A stretch of DNA of 64,000 nucleotides from a virus, in the IMG/VR virus record IMGVR_UViG_3300048927_000140, positions 1 to 64,000 of that record; one strand, 5' to 3'. Shown here piece after piece: positions 1 to 8,560 of the stretch (positions are counted from its first letter, which is position 1; every line of letters starts with the position of its first letter). The translations under genes and the position numbers were made by a program. Under the pieces are notes generated by a model. It was not told the DNA's origin. It ran no database searches and saw only the letters and a program-made list of their open reading frames with translations.

Positions 1-87
1 TCTCATGGCTTCCTTCAAAACGGCATCATATCCGATGACGTTGAAGGCCGCGTCTACGCTGAGGACGGCACGTTAATAAGGACCTGA
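1..87 (+). CDS. C-terminal end of an upstream gene (partial)
   Basis: Frame 1 is open from the window edge to a TGA at 85-87 and gives 28 residues that read like protein (SHGFLQNGI...VYAEDGTLIRT). The stop lies 2 bases before the next ATG at 90, the tight spacing seen throughout this strand. Too little remains to assign a function; the start lies outside the window. Confidence 0.55.
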   Translation, partial: SHGFLQNGIISDDVEGRVYAEDGTLIRT

Positions 88-89
88 AT

Positions 90-425
90 ATGGCTTGGCC
101 TAAACCTAAGGGCGCTGTCGTTCGCAAGGCAGCCTCATTCCGTCGCACCGCGAGCGGCGTCACCAAGATACGCAGGGATGGCTACTCCACCCAGAACGGC
201 ATGAGCGTCAAGAACAGCTGGTGGGAGATCAGTGCTAAGGTGCGCAAGCGCTCCAAAGGCCTGTGCGAGGACCACGCGTCGAGGGGTCTCAAGGTCAAGG
301 GTGTTGAGGTTCACCACATCGTGCCGCTGTCCAAAGGCGGCCGCACCGTGCTGTCGAATTTAATTCACCTGTGTGAGGACTGCCACGACCGCCGACACAA
401 TCATTTATATCGGAGTCGCTCATGA
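90..425 (+). CDS. HNH endonuclease, small
   Basis: A 111-residue protein with a basic N-terminus and a C-terminal HNH fold. Visible motifs are a Cys (GLCEDH), the HNH core VHHIVPLSKGG, the Asn of LSNLIHLC and the final CEDCHDRRH, so both the metal-binding His/Asn/His set and a structural zinc site are present. HNH nucleases of this size are common in phages, either as free-standing homing nucleases or as helpers near packaging genes. The terminase is not in view, so its role here is open. Its TGA overlaps the next ATG (ATGA), showing co-translation with the tagged metallopeptidase. Confidence 0.85.
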   Translation: MAWPKPKGAVVRKAASFRRTASGVTKIRRDGYSTQNGMSVKNSWWEISAKVRKRSKGLCEDHASRGLKVKGVEVHHIVPLSKGGRTVLSNLIHLCEDCHDRRHNHLYRSRS

Positions 426-1021
426 CAATCAAGATTAGGGCAGCACAACGACTACTAGCTTCCGCATGGCACGGAAAAATAAAGATGGAGTTGCCCACAG
501 ATATTGACGCAGTTGTCCGTGATACCATGAATCGCCTTGCTAAAGATTACCCTGTGTTGTCGGCCATCGAAATTCGTCCTGGTGATGCAGAGGTCATGGA
601 CGCAAGTGGTTCGTTGGCCACAAAAGCTCACGACGCTATATATCTGCATCCGCATATCTGGCTAGATCACGGCAGATTGAAGAAACACGCCAAGGACTGG
701 GACGAGGCCATGGTTGATCCGTCTATCGCAGGTCTAATCATTCACGAAGCAGGACATATTTTAGATGGCCTTGTTCTTCGGAGACTGGGAGCCAAGAAGT
801 ATAACGCCCTTCTTGGCTCTTTCATTCGGGACTTCACTGGCATCTACAACGATGAGGCTGCGAGTGCCTATGGACAAGAAAACATATTTGAGTTCGTGGC
901 CGAGGCGTTCACCGCGTTCTACCAAAATAAGCACGCGCTTCGTTTGGAGAATGATCTAACCAGAAAATCAATGGACGTATCGAAACGACTCTGGGCAGAA
1001 TTTAATAAGGTACTCAAATGA
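422..1021 (+). CDS. Tagged HExxH zinc metallopeptidase (ATLF-like)
   Basis: A 199-residue protein in two parts. Residues 1-14 are the recurrent peptide MTIKIRAAQRLLAS. The body carries a gluzincin signature: HEAGH at 108-112 (His108, Glu109, His112) and a downstream acidic helix EFVAEAF at 157-163 that can supply the third zinc ligand. That spacing and the E-F-x-A-E-A-F pattern recall anthrax-lethal-factor-like (ATLF) peptidases. I infer a zinc protease packaged in the head through its N-terminal tag and perhaps ejected into the host. It overlaps both neighbours by ATGA. A peptidase-fold protein without activity is the alternative. Confidence 0.72.
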   Translation: MTIKIRAAQRLLASAWHGKIKMELPTDIDAVVRDTMNRLAKDYPVLSAIEIRPGDAEVMDASGSLATKAHDAIYLHPHIWLDHGRLKKHAKDWDEAMVDPSIAGLIIHEAGHILDGLVLRRLGAKKYNALLGSFIRDFTGIYNDEAASAYGQENIFEFVAEAFTAFYQNKHALRLENDLTRKSMDVSKRLWAEFNKVLK

Positions 1022-1347
1022 AAATCAATGCAGCACAACGCCTGATGGCCAGCTCGGACCCTCAGTGGTTTCTGGATCTGAGCGATGAACAGCAGCGCCA
1101 GTATCTGGACGATCACCCAGGATCCAAGCTGCATCCAAGTGCGCAGGAGCACAAAGACAAGGGCCAGATTAAGCCCCACGGCATGAGCAAGGCCGAACGT
1201 CAAAAGGACATTGAGTTCCTGAAGCGTCAGATTCAATACGCCAGGGACGATATCGCTGAGCTGGAGGCCGATGGCGAAGACGCGACGAAGGAGCGCAAGG
1301 TGCTCAAGGACAGCTTGGACGAGTTGCGCGATCTTCGGAAAGGATAG
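1018..1347 (+). CDS. Tagged small protein, charged C-terminal half
   Basis: A 109-residue protein that begins with the shared peptide MKINAAQRLMASS. The body is hydrophilic. From about residue 60 it is strongly charged and predicted helical (EFLKRQIQYARDDIAELEAD), probably a coiled coil. No enzyme motif is visible. A 16-base stretch at 1025-1040 is identical to 9632-9647 in another tagged gene, so the tag is conserved at DNA level between them. The start overlaps the peptidase stop (ATGA). Function unknown; cargo of the prohead is my inference from the tag. Confidence 0.75.
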   Translation: MKINAAQRLMASSDPQWFLDLSDEQQRQYLDDHPGSKLHPSAQEHKDKGQIKPHGMSKAERQKDIEFLKRQIQYARDDIAELEADGEDATKERKVLKDSLDELRDLRKG

Positions 1348-1349
1348 CC

Positions 1350-1559
1350 ATGATCCAAGTCAATGCCACACAGCGTCTGCTGAGCCAGATGAGCAATCAG
1401 GAGAAGATCACGCACTACTCCAAGATGCTCCAACGGGTAAAGCACCGCCTACACCAGCTGGACCCAGACCGACAACCGCGCACAACCGAGCGTTACCTCA
1501 AATGGGCTGTTCGCTTGGAGAAGCGTATTGCCGGCCTCAAATCACGTCACCGTTACTAA
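1350..1559 (+). CDS. Tagged very small basic protein
   Basis: A 69-residue, Lys/Arg-rich protein beginning with MIQVNATQRLLSQ, a variant of the shared N-terminal peptide. The remainder is helical and basic (KMLQRVKHRLHQL, WAVRLEKRIAGLK), which would suit DNA or scaffold contact inside a head. The ATG follows the previous stop by 2 bases. No known family recognised. Confidence 0.7.
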   Translation: MIQVNATQRLLSQMSNQEKITHYSKMLQRVKHRLHQLDPDRQPRTTERYLKWAVRLEKRIAGLKSRHRY

Positions 1560-1568
1560 GGACATACC

Positions 1569-2021
1569 ATGGACCAACAAGCACTGCAAGAACTCATCGG
1601 CCTCTTTCTGAAGGTCAATCCACAACCGTCCGATCAACAGTTCCATGCCTTTGCCGAGGCCATCGGCATCGACAAGGAAACGCTGGAGTCCATCGCATAC
1701 GCAATGCTGGGCGAAGCCGAGGACCTTCTGGAGGATCCGGTCTCCGCATCGCTGATCCATCAGGTGAATGCGAATGCGCGCCTGGGCGCCGCCACCGTGA
1801 CTGCCGATCAGGAGGAGGTGTTGGACGATCCAACTATCGATCCTGACGACCTGAGCCTCAGCGATGTGGCCTTGAACGACGGCGATCCAACCGACGACGA
1901 TCTGGGCCAGCAAGAAGAAGCGCTGGACGACGGCTATACGGAAGACGACGTTGGCGTGGGCCTGACCAACAACGTACAGGACGTGCTGAACGACGACGGC
2001 GTTATCGATCGGGAGCTCTAA
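1569..2021 (+). CDS. Acidic protein with an internal copy of the tag motif
   Basis: A 150-residue protein. Residues 1-60 are a hydrophobic/helical segment, residues 65-74 read QVNANARLGA (a match to the tag consensus), and residues 80-150 are extremely acidic (DDPTIDPDDLSLSDVAL, DDDLGQQEEALDD). If a protease acted near the internal motif, the acidic half would be released, much as T4 core proteins are trimmed during head maturation. This is inference. It lies 9 bases after the previous gene. Acidic low-complexity composition suits a prohead core component or DNA mimic. Confidence 0.68.
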   Translation: MDQQALQELIGLFLKVNPQPSDQQFHAFAEAIGIDKETLESIAYAMLGEAEDLLEDPVSASLIHQVNANARLGAATVTADQEEVLDDPTIDPDDLSLSDVALNDGDPTDDDLGQQEEALDDGYTEDDVGVGLTNNVQDVLNDDGVIDREL

Positions 2022-2022
2022 C

Positions 2023-2709
2023 ATGTGGTCCGGCCTGGGAATCGATAAGCGAGCCTTGCAGAGTCGGCCTACGCCGGACACCTACCCGTCGGTGTTCAGC
2101 CCGAACTGCAAGGTCCACTGGGACGCCGTGATAAACGGACTACCCCAAGAAGGTGAGGCTCAAGCTCTGTGGGCCACAGCCATACACGACTTCGTGGTCG
2201 CGTGTCGTGCAGCCAACACCAGTCCGTTCGCGGGCCTCCAGCAGACACGCAACGATCAGATCGTTAGTGCTCTGCGCAATTCACGTCGGGCCGTGCTCAA
2301 GGTGCTGGACAATTCGTATGCGTTCAAGATACTAACCTTGAAAGCGGTGAGGCGTAGCTGCACCGTCACCGACAAAGGCTTTGTTCTGCGCGTCGAAGGC
2401 GAGATCATGGCCGTCGATCCAACGGTCACCCATTGGTTGTTGAAGAAACCGTGGCCTGCCTTCCAGCTGAAAAACAAAGGCGTATATCGGAAGCAGTTGG
2501 ATCATCATACCCAGATGATCTTCTACAACGCTGGCGCGAACCTACCTCTGCGTTGGCACATCGGATACGAGATCGCACTGGACCTGAGGCCGGCGCTGCC
2601 CAATCCACTGGCATCCGACGCCGAGCAGGAGCAGTTCATACTCAAGGTGCTGTGGGCACACGTCATGGCTGACACGAGGACCCGCGAGTGGCATAGGCGC
2701 AAGCTCTAG
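2023..2709 (+). CDS. Unknown protein ending the first operon
   Basis: A 228-residue soluble protein with mixed alpha/beta character and no motif I recognise. It starts 1 base after the previous stop, and its TAG overlaps an AGTAAATA element, followed by a strong terminator at 2730. It is therefore the last gene of the operon. A Trp/His-rich C-terminus (LPLRWHIGYEIAL, REWHRRKL) is the only notable feature. Confidence 0.72.
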   Translation: MWSGLGIDKRALQSRPTPDTYPSVFSPNCKVHWDAVINGLPQEGEAQALWATAIHDFVVACRAANTSPFAGLQQTRNDQIVSALRNSRRAVLKVLDNSYAFKILTLKAVRRSCTVTDKGFVLRVEGEIMAVDPTVTHWLLKKPWPAFQLKNKGVYRKQLDHHTQMIFYNAGANLPLRWHIGYEIALDLRPALPNPLASDAEQEQFILKVLWAHVMADTRTREWHRRKL

Positions 2710-2715
2710 TAAATA
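2708..2715 (+). promoter_or_regulatory. AGTAAATA element (plus strand)
   Basis: An exact copy of the recurrent 8-mer, overlapping the TAG of the preceding gene. It is the only plus-strand intergenic copy found. A terminator begins 14 bases downstream, so a transcript starting here would be about 40 nt unless it read through. Possible promoter-like or processing site. Confidence 0.35.
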
Positions 2716-2729
2716 CGTGTTGAAGGAGA

Positions 2730-2763
2730 GGAGAGACAGTTCCAAGGCTGTCTCTCCTTTTGT
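2730..2763 (+). terminator. Rho-independent terminator
   Basis: A 10-bp perfect stem (GGAGAGACAG / CTGTCTCTCC), 8-base loop, followed by TTTTGT. It closes the tagged-protein operon and isolates the helicase gene. Confidence 0.85.
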
Positions 2764-2830
2764 CGTTTGACCCGACGCCACAAAACTCAATTTCACGGTT
2801 GACGTACCCCAAACAACCAAAGGAAATCCC

Positions 2831-5800
2831 ATGACCAACAAACTGCGAAGCACCACGAACCTGGTCGTTCCTCAACACCTGCGCCTCAAGAGCGCAGATC
2901 GTCGGAAGCGATTCATGTACGTGTACACCGCGGCGTACCCGGGCCTTGAACCAGTGTTCATGAACCGCCTGTGGCTCAGCCACTTCTTCCCGCAGATCGC
3001 CAGTGACCCGTCGTTCGGCAAGAATCGTAAGGGCGTGCGTCTGTACGTTCAGGCAGCTGAGAAATACAGCCGTGCCGGCCTGCTCAAGCTCAAGAAGGTG
3101 AACGACACTACGGATCCTCACTTCGTGGTCGCCGTCCCATTGGCCGAGTTCAACCGCTACGATCTCCAGAACTACGTGAACCAGCTCAAGTTCTGGTTCA
3201 CCAACGGCAAAGGCGATCACTCCGAAACCGACAATCGTGCGCAAGCTCTGACCGACGCCCTGAAGTCGAATGCCGAGAACCCAGAGGTTCAGCAACAGCA
3301 AGTGCTGGCCGCGCAGATCATTCCACATCTGGGCCTCGACGCGAACTCGCAGTTGGCCCTGAAGGAATGCTTCTTCGGCCTGCGTCTGCAATACGTCGGC
3401 GGCTTGGCTGTGGTCTTTGCCGACTTCAAAATCGCCAAGGACGAGGCCCAGCAACTCACGTCCACCGACTGGGCGATGATCCGTAACATGGACCTGTATC
3501 CGCTGATGCTCCAGTGGCAGATCAGCCTGTGGGGCTACCGCGACTCGGCACCGACCTCGTCGTTCCCCATGTCGAAAATCAGCAAAACCCTGCCACCGAT
3601 CCACGAGTCGCAGGCTCGCATCAACGAACATGGTCTGTCGGTCGCACCAGATGGTTCTGTGCTCTGGCTGCCGGAGCGGTTGGACAACACCAAGCGCTAC
3701 GAGGACCTGTACTCCCAGGTTGGCGATAAGGGCGACGACACCTTCGGCCTGATCGATATGGGCGAGGCCGGACACGCTGCAACCACTGGCGAGGAGCTCA
3801 AGATCAAGCTGCCGGCCAACATTCCGGTGTTGGTCGACTGGGTGAACAACCGTTTCGCCTACACCCAGGGTAACGGCGTGCTGAAGGTGCAGGACCTGAC
3901 GCGCTTCAAAACGTGCGACGACTCCCACGCGGCCAATCTGCTGAATCACTGGCTCATCGACAGCAAGGACGCCATGATGTTCATGGAGATGGGCAAGTCC
4001 GCTGGCGTGCCTGACGCGCTGTACTTTACCGAGGAAGAGGCCAAGGAGATCGAGGCCAACGACCCGATGACTGCCGGTCGCCTGATTGTCGGCGGCGGCG
4101 TGTCTGTAGAGCAGTATTGGGACACGGCCTATGACTATCATCGTCGCTTTGTCAACGAGAAGGATTTCAAGCTGGCGGATATCAGTATCGAGGGTGACCC
4201 AATCTGGCGTCCGTTCGCACGCTTCATCGAGACCGTGCAGGCCGCCGTGATCTCCAACATGGACGCAGTGAACCAGAAGTTCAGTGTCAGTGGTACGGCG
4301 TCCCGCTTGGGCACCATGACCCTGATCGCCAAGTACGGCAACAACCTGACACAGACGCTGACCAAATCGAACACGATTCGTGCCGCTGCTACCAATCAGG
4401 GTGTGGACCCGAACTGGCGTCCTGAGTCGGTACCCCTGATCATGGACAATCCGGAGCGTCCATTCTCGCTGCTGCCGCACCAAGCGAAGGTGCGCAACAT
4501 CATGAAGGACAGTCCGGACTTCGCCATTCTGCCAGTTCAGGCCGGCGGCGGTAAGACCCCTCTGGCCATCATCGACATTCTGATGGAGATCAAGGCCGGT
4601 CGCAGTGCGCCCTATCTGGTGCTGTGCCCCGCACCTCTGGTACCACAGTACGTGAAAGAGGTCACGTACTTCACCAGCGGTCAGGTGAACTGCATTCCAA
4701 TCGTGTCGGACGTGATCTTCCGTAACGGCTTCGACCGTCTGCAGGAGATGGTGGCAAGTGCACCGCGCAATACCATCGTGATCGTCAACTACGATGTGCT
4801 GCGCAACAAGGCCTACGACGTGTGCTATGGCACGACCAACGTCAAAATCTACCCGGTCATCGAGTTCCTGCGCCAGTTCAACTTCGGCTACGCGATGATG
4901 GACGAATCGCACAACCTGAAGAACGACTCGCAGCGTACCCGTGCAGCCCTCCAGCTGATTGCTGACATTCCTAAGAAGCGTCTGGCGTCCGGTACGATGG
5001 CCCACGACTCGCCGTCCGACCTCGCGCTTCAGGTTGCGATGCTGGACCCAACCCTGTTCGGATCTAGGGAGAAGTTCAACAAGCGCTTTGGCGCCGTTGT
5101 GAAGGGCAACCGCGTTATCGAGTGGAAGCCTGGAGCACAGCAGCAGATCATGAGCATGATCCGCAGTCGTATCGTGGTCGCGAAGGCCATGCGTAAGGAA
5201 TGGGCGGCTCTGCTGCCTATGGCTAAAGAGGACATGCACCTTGTGGAAATGAGCGAGGCGCAGCACTCGGTGTACCAAGCAATCCTCACCGAAGCCTTCG
5301 ACAAGATGCGAGAAGACGCCAAGACTAATCCGGCACTCAAGAAATTCTTCGAGTCGCAGCCTCTGATGCTGGAGAATCCGCAGAAGAACGGCGACGAAGG
5401 CCTCGACGAGGAAGCTGATCAGGAAGCAGAGGACGCGGCCGACGAGAACGCCGGGGAAGACCTCGAGGGTCTGCTGGGCTTCTATCTGGCCCGCTTGGAG
5501 CAGTTCCTGACTGCACCGGGCAAGGACGAGTTGGGTGCACGTCTGCTGCACGGCGATGACCTGCGTAGCCCTAAGGTCAACAAGATCCTGGAACTCATTA
5601 AGATGCACATTGCCCAAGGAATCGAGGGCAAGGTTCTGGTGTTCACCAACTACATCGAGAGCGCGGAGGAAATCTTCGAGGCTGCTGGTCCAGAACTTCA
5701 GGCCTCCGGTATCCTGTACACCGCTGGCGAGAAGGTTGAGGCTGGTGCCGCGTTCGAGACCGACGCGAAGAAGAAGTGGATGGTCGGTGTGGAGAACTCC

Positions 5801-7459
5801 ATGAACACGGGCCTGAACTTCCAGCACGTATCGCGCCTGATTCGGGTCGAGAACGTCTGGAACCCTGGCACTCTGGAGCAAGGTAACTCGCGTATCAATC
5901 GTCCTGAACTCAAGAAGGCTGATCGTCGTGAGATGATCTACTTCGACTGGATCGCGGTCAATCGTACTTACGACGTGACCAAAATCAGCCGCCTGATCTC
6001 CAAGATCATCGCGGTCTCCAAGTTTGAGAACGCGGAGAACCCGGCTTACGATGCGCTGCCGGACGTACCTGTGATCCCGATGAGCGCCGACGCTATTCTG
6101 GCGCGTAACACCCGGGAAGACCTGATCGAGTACGCGGACGCCTACCGTGAACACAATCAAGTCAAGTTCGACGACTACAAGGAGTACAGGGAGCGCCACG
6201 GTGAACTGAGCCTCACGCCGCTGATGATCGCGCCACGTCCAAAAGATGCGGCCATCATGTCCGACGTTCCGTACGTACCTGGTCTGGAACTGTTCAAGGG
6301 TTCCGAACGCGGTCTGGTGCGTGTTGACGAATTCCTGCGCACGAACGACACTGCGGTTGAAGTCGCTGACAAAGGCGGTGAAGGTGACGACGAGGGTGAT
6401 GAGGGCGCAGACGAAACCAAGATGACGGAGAAAGAGCGCAAGAACAAAGCGTTGGCCGATGCGCTGATTGGCAAGTTGGTCCACACCGAGTTCGGCGATG
6501 GCGTCGTCAAGGGTATCGCAGCGTCCAAGAAGCGTGTCAACGTCAGCCTGCCTAACGGCTACTGGGTGGCAGTCAAATACTCGGCGGCCTTCGTCATCAC
6601 TGACAAGGCAGTGAAGGGTGTGGAGATGCGCCAGCAGATCATCAAGGGCATTTCGGAAGATATGCCTGTCGTGGGTCCGCTGACGACCAAGAGCCCTCGC
6701 TTCAAACCAGACAAGGCAGGTGCGCGTCTGGCCGAGCAGAAGCGTCTGGCCGAGGAGCAGGAGCGCTTGAAGAAGCAGAAAGAGGAACAGATCGTCAACG
6801 GCCTGAACATCGAACTGCACTTCTCGATCTCCAACGGCTTCCTCAGCATCGTCTACTATCCAGAAGATGGTGACGATGCGTCGGCCGCACTTCAGGCCCT
6901 GGGCTTCCGTCCTGAAGAGCCGTATGTATTCGCTGAGGTACGTAACTCGCCGCAGCTGGTGCAGCAGTTCAAGAAGTGGTGGGACGCCGGCTTCCGTTTC
7001 GATCCGAAGTTCGAGAAAGCAACGGGCGCGGCAGAGGCCATCAAGGATCTGTCCAAGCTTCTGAAATCCGGCACGCTGCACAACGGTCAGATGGGATACA
7101 AGTTCGCGTCCCGTAACCAGATGGTGAACTTCTTCCGTATGGAGCTCAAGCCATCGGCCAATCCGAAGGAGTTCAAGCCCTACCCGATGATCGAAGACGG
7201 TGGTGCTTATCTGGTGATGCACACTCGTGGCCAGCCTGCAACCAAGGCCGCGATGCAGGTTCGTAGTCCAGGTATCCGCTGGCAGCACGCAGCAGATCGC
7301 ATGGCCTACTACGGCCTGACGGTCGACAAGGTGAGTGCGAAGATGCGCGAGATTTTGGCCTCGGGCATTCAGATCATGAACCTCAAGGATCTGCAAGTCG
7401 AGTTCAAGAAACTCAAGAAGCAGAAGTTCCGCAACGCCGAAGTGGAACAAGACAAGTAA
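2831..7459 (+). CDS. Giant SNF2/DEAH-type superfamily 2 helicase
   Basis: A 1542-residue protein. Residues 1-550 have no recognised domain. The helicase core holds Walker A QAGGGKT near 570, motif II DESH near 691, motif III SGT near 720, and a helicase-C lobe at about 930-1060 (VLVFTNYIESAEE, the NTGLN motif V, and GNSRINR as motif VI). An acidic linker near 860-880 splits the lobes. Near 1210-1250 a small beta domain (FGDGVVKGI...VNVSLPNGYW) looks like a CarD/Tudor-type module, followed by a short charged coiled coil near 1300. The size and DESH motif fit SNF2-like dsDNA translocases. It is flanked by terminators and sits beside head genes rather than the replication block, so an injected or DNA-packaging-related role is possible. 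No methylase or nuclease motif seen. Confidence 0.88.
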   Translation: MTNKLRSTTNLVVPQHLRLKSADRRKRFMYVYTAAYPGLEPVFMNRLWLSHFFPQIASDPSFGKNRKGVRLYVQAAEKYSRAGLLKLKKVNDTTDPHFVVAVPLAEFNRYDLQNYVNQLKFWFTNGKGDHSETDNRAQALTDALKSNAENPEVQQQQVLAAQIIPHLGLDANSQLALKECFFGLRLQYVGGLAVVFADFKIAKDEAQQLTSTDWAMIRNMDLYPLMLQWQISLWGYRDSAPTSSFPMSKISKTLPPIHESQARINEHGLSVAPDGSVLWLPERLDNTKRYEDLYSQVGDKGDDTFGLIDMGEAGHAATTGEELKIKLPANIPVLVDWVNNRFAYTQGNGVLKVQDLTRFKTCDDSHAANLLNHWLIDSKDAMMFMEMGKSAGVPDALYFTEEEAKEIEANDPMTAGRLIVGGGVSVEQYWDTAYDYHRRFVNEKDFKLADISIEGDPIWRPFARFIETVQAAVISNMDAVNQKFSVSGTASRLGTMTLIAKYGNNLTQTLTKSNTIRAAATNQGVDPNWRPESVPLIMDNPERPFSLLPHQAKVRNIMKDSPDFAILPVQAGGGKTPLAIIDILMEIKAGRSAPYLVLCPAPLVPQYVKEVTYFTSGQVNCIPIVSDVIFRNGFDRLQEMVASAPRNTIVIVNYDVLRNKAYDVCYGTTNVKIYPVIEFLRQFNFGYAMMDESHNLKNDSQRTRAALQLIADIPKKRLASGTMAHDSPSDLALQVAMLDPTLFGSREKFNKRFGAVVKGNRVIEWKPGAQQQIMSMIRSRIVVAKAMRKEWAALLPMAKEDMHLVEMSEAQHSVYQAILTEAFDKMREDAKTNPALKKFFESQPLMLENPQKNGDEGLDEEADQEAEDAADENAGEDLEGLLGFYLARLEQFLTAPGKDELGARLLHGDDLRSPKVNKILELIKMHIAQGIEGKVLVFTNYIESAEEIFEAAGPELQASGILYTAGEKVEAGAAFETDAKKKWMVGVENSMNTGLNFQHVSRLIRVENVWNPGTLEQGNSRINRPELKKADRREMIYFDWIAVNRTYDVTKISRLISKIIAVSKFENAENPAYDALPDVPVIPMSADAILARNTREDLIEYADAYREHNQVKFDDYKEYRERHGELSLTPLMIAPRPKDAAIMSDVPYVPGLELFKGSERGLVRVDEFLRTNDTAVEVADKGGEGDDEGDEGADETKMTEKERKNKALADALIGKLVHTEFGDGVVKGIAASKKRVNVSLPNGYWVAVKYSAAFVITDKAVKGVEMRQQIIKGISEDMPVVGPLTTKSPRFKPDKAGARLAEQKRLAEEQERLKKQKEEQIVNGLNIELHFSISNGFLSIVYYPEDGDDASAALQALGFRPEEPYVFAEVRNSPQLVQQFKKWWDAGFRFDPKFEKATGAAEAIKDLSKLLKSGTLHNGQMGYKFASRNQMVNFFRMELKPSANPKEFKPYPMIEDGGAYLVMHTRGQPATKAAMQVRSPGIRWQHAADRMAYYGLTVDKVSAKMREILASGIQIMNLKDLQVEFKKLKKQKFRNAEVEQDK

Positions 7460-7471
7460 TAGGTAGTGCCT

Positions 7472-7508
7472 AAAGCCTCGCCGTCTCTCGGGACCGCGAG
7501 GCTTTTTT
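7472..7508 (+). terminator. Rho-independent terminator after helicase
   Basis: A 10-bp stem (AAAGCCTCGC / GCGAGGCTTT) with a 14-base loop and a run of six T. It ends the single-gene helicase transcript. Confidence 0.88.
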
Positions 7509-7564
7509 ACGTCTGTGGTCAGCGCCTAGCAATTTGATACTTTCAACAAAGAAGGACAATCGCT

Positions 7565-8158
7565 ATGTACGCTAACCTCAAACAAATCATGCGCAGCAAA
7601 GGTTATCCCGCTTCCGCCGGTGACGACTGGACTGGTGCCGACACCAAGGCCTTTCACGGCTTTGCTGTCCGTGAACTGGGGCTGCCACTGACCAACGTCA
7701 CCCACATGATGGCCTATCCGCAGGCGTTCCCTGCCGCGCTGGAAAAACTCCAGGCCCTGACCGACGGCCTCGGCCTCAGCCCAAGTGCTGCGCCTATCCC
7801 ACCGGCCACCAACGTGGACGCCGCAGTTCAATCGACCCTGCCTGTTGAGCCGCCGACTGCTCCAGCAGCCGCTCCAGTGGCCGCTCCAGTAGACGAGCCC
7901 CTGAGCCTGTCGCCGCAGGGCCAAGAGCCTAAGCAGAACCTCGAACAGCAATTCACCAACGGTGAGACTGGCGATGGTCAAGATCACGACGAAGGCTCCT
8001 ACGAGTCGAGCGGCGACGGTCTGGACAAGGCCAGCGACGAGAACGAAGGCGAGACTCCGCCAGTAGACGAGTCGGCTGAAGACGAAGAAAAAGTCGACGG
8101 CCCAGAAGAAGGCGGTGCTTCGGAAGACGAGGCATCGGACGAAACCCCACAGGAGTAA
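7565..8158 (+). CDS. Head-region protein with Pro/Ala linker and acidic tail
   Basis: A 197-residue protein in three zones. Residues 1-75 are a compact, probably helical N-terminal domain (KQIMRSKGYPASAG). Residues 78-115 are a Pro/Ala-rich linker. Residues 125-197 are almost wholly acidic (EDEEKVDGPEEGGASEDEA). It opens the operon containing the prohead protease, so a core or scaffold accessory role is plausible. Start chosen at the ATG after GAAGGACAATCGCT. No family recognised. Confidence 0.75.
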   Translation: MYANLKQIMRSKGYPASAGDDWTGADTKAFHGFAVRELGLPLTNVTHMMAYPQAFPAALEKLQALTDGLGLSPSAAPIPPATNVDAAVQSTLPVEPPTAPAAAPVAAPVDEPLSLSPQGQEPKQNLEQQFTNGETGDGQDHDEGSYESSGDGLDKASDENEGETPPVDESAEDEEKVDGPEEGGASEDEASDETPQE

Positions 8159-8161
8159 TCT

Positions 8162-8560
8162 ATGGCAACCCCCAAATTCATCGGCAACTGGAGCAGCAGT
8201 GGTTCGCGTGGTGAGCCTCACGAAGGCGTTGGCGTTGCAGGCCAACCTTCGCAAGCAGGTGGGGGTTCCATGACTGGCAAAAGCGGCGATATCGGCTACA
8301 TCCCCATGAGCGCGATATTGCCGTCCGGCGGCCTCAATCAAAGCGTCTTCTTCCAATCGGAAGTTGGCGTCGATATCGACTACACTTTGTGTGGTCTGGG
8401 TCTCGCCACCAGTTCGGAACCCGCAGCGCAAGCTGCCTGCTTGTGGACCGACAGCCAAACCGTGGCCGCAAATGCCATCGTTAAGGCAGACGTCCCGGGC
8501 TTCAACTGCATGCGCGTCACCTTCAACGGTAACGGTACGCTGTACGTAGGAGCGCTGTGA
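8162..8560 (+). CDS. Small protein upstream of prohead protease
   Basis: A 132-residue protein rich in Gly, Ser and Ala, with beta-like hydrophobic strands at the C-terminus (CMRVTFNGNGTLYVGAL). No motif is recognised; the sequence looks structural. It starts 3 bases after the preceding stop, and its TGA overlaps the protease ATG (TGATG), implying translational coupling. A minor virion or core protein is my inference. Confidence 0.72.
   Translation: MATPKFIGNWSSSGSRGEPHEGVGVAGQPSQAGGGSMTGKSGDIGYIPMSAILPSGGLNQSVFFQSEVGVDIDYTLCGLGLATSSEPAAQAACLWTDSQTVAANAIVKADVPGFNCMRVTFNGNGTLYVGAL

Noticed and set aside
2663-7450. A 1595-residue open frame on the minus strand opposite the giant helicase
   Set aside because: It is a shadow: His/Leu/Val-rich composition, no motifs, no ribosome site, and the plus-strand frame has clear helicase motifs. 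Strong codon bias keeps the antisense frame free of stops.
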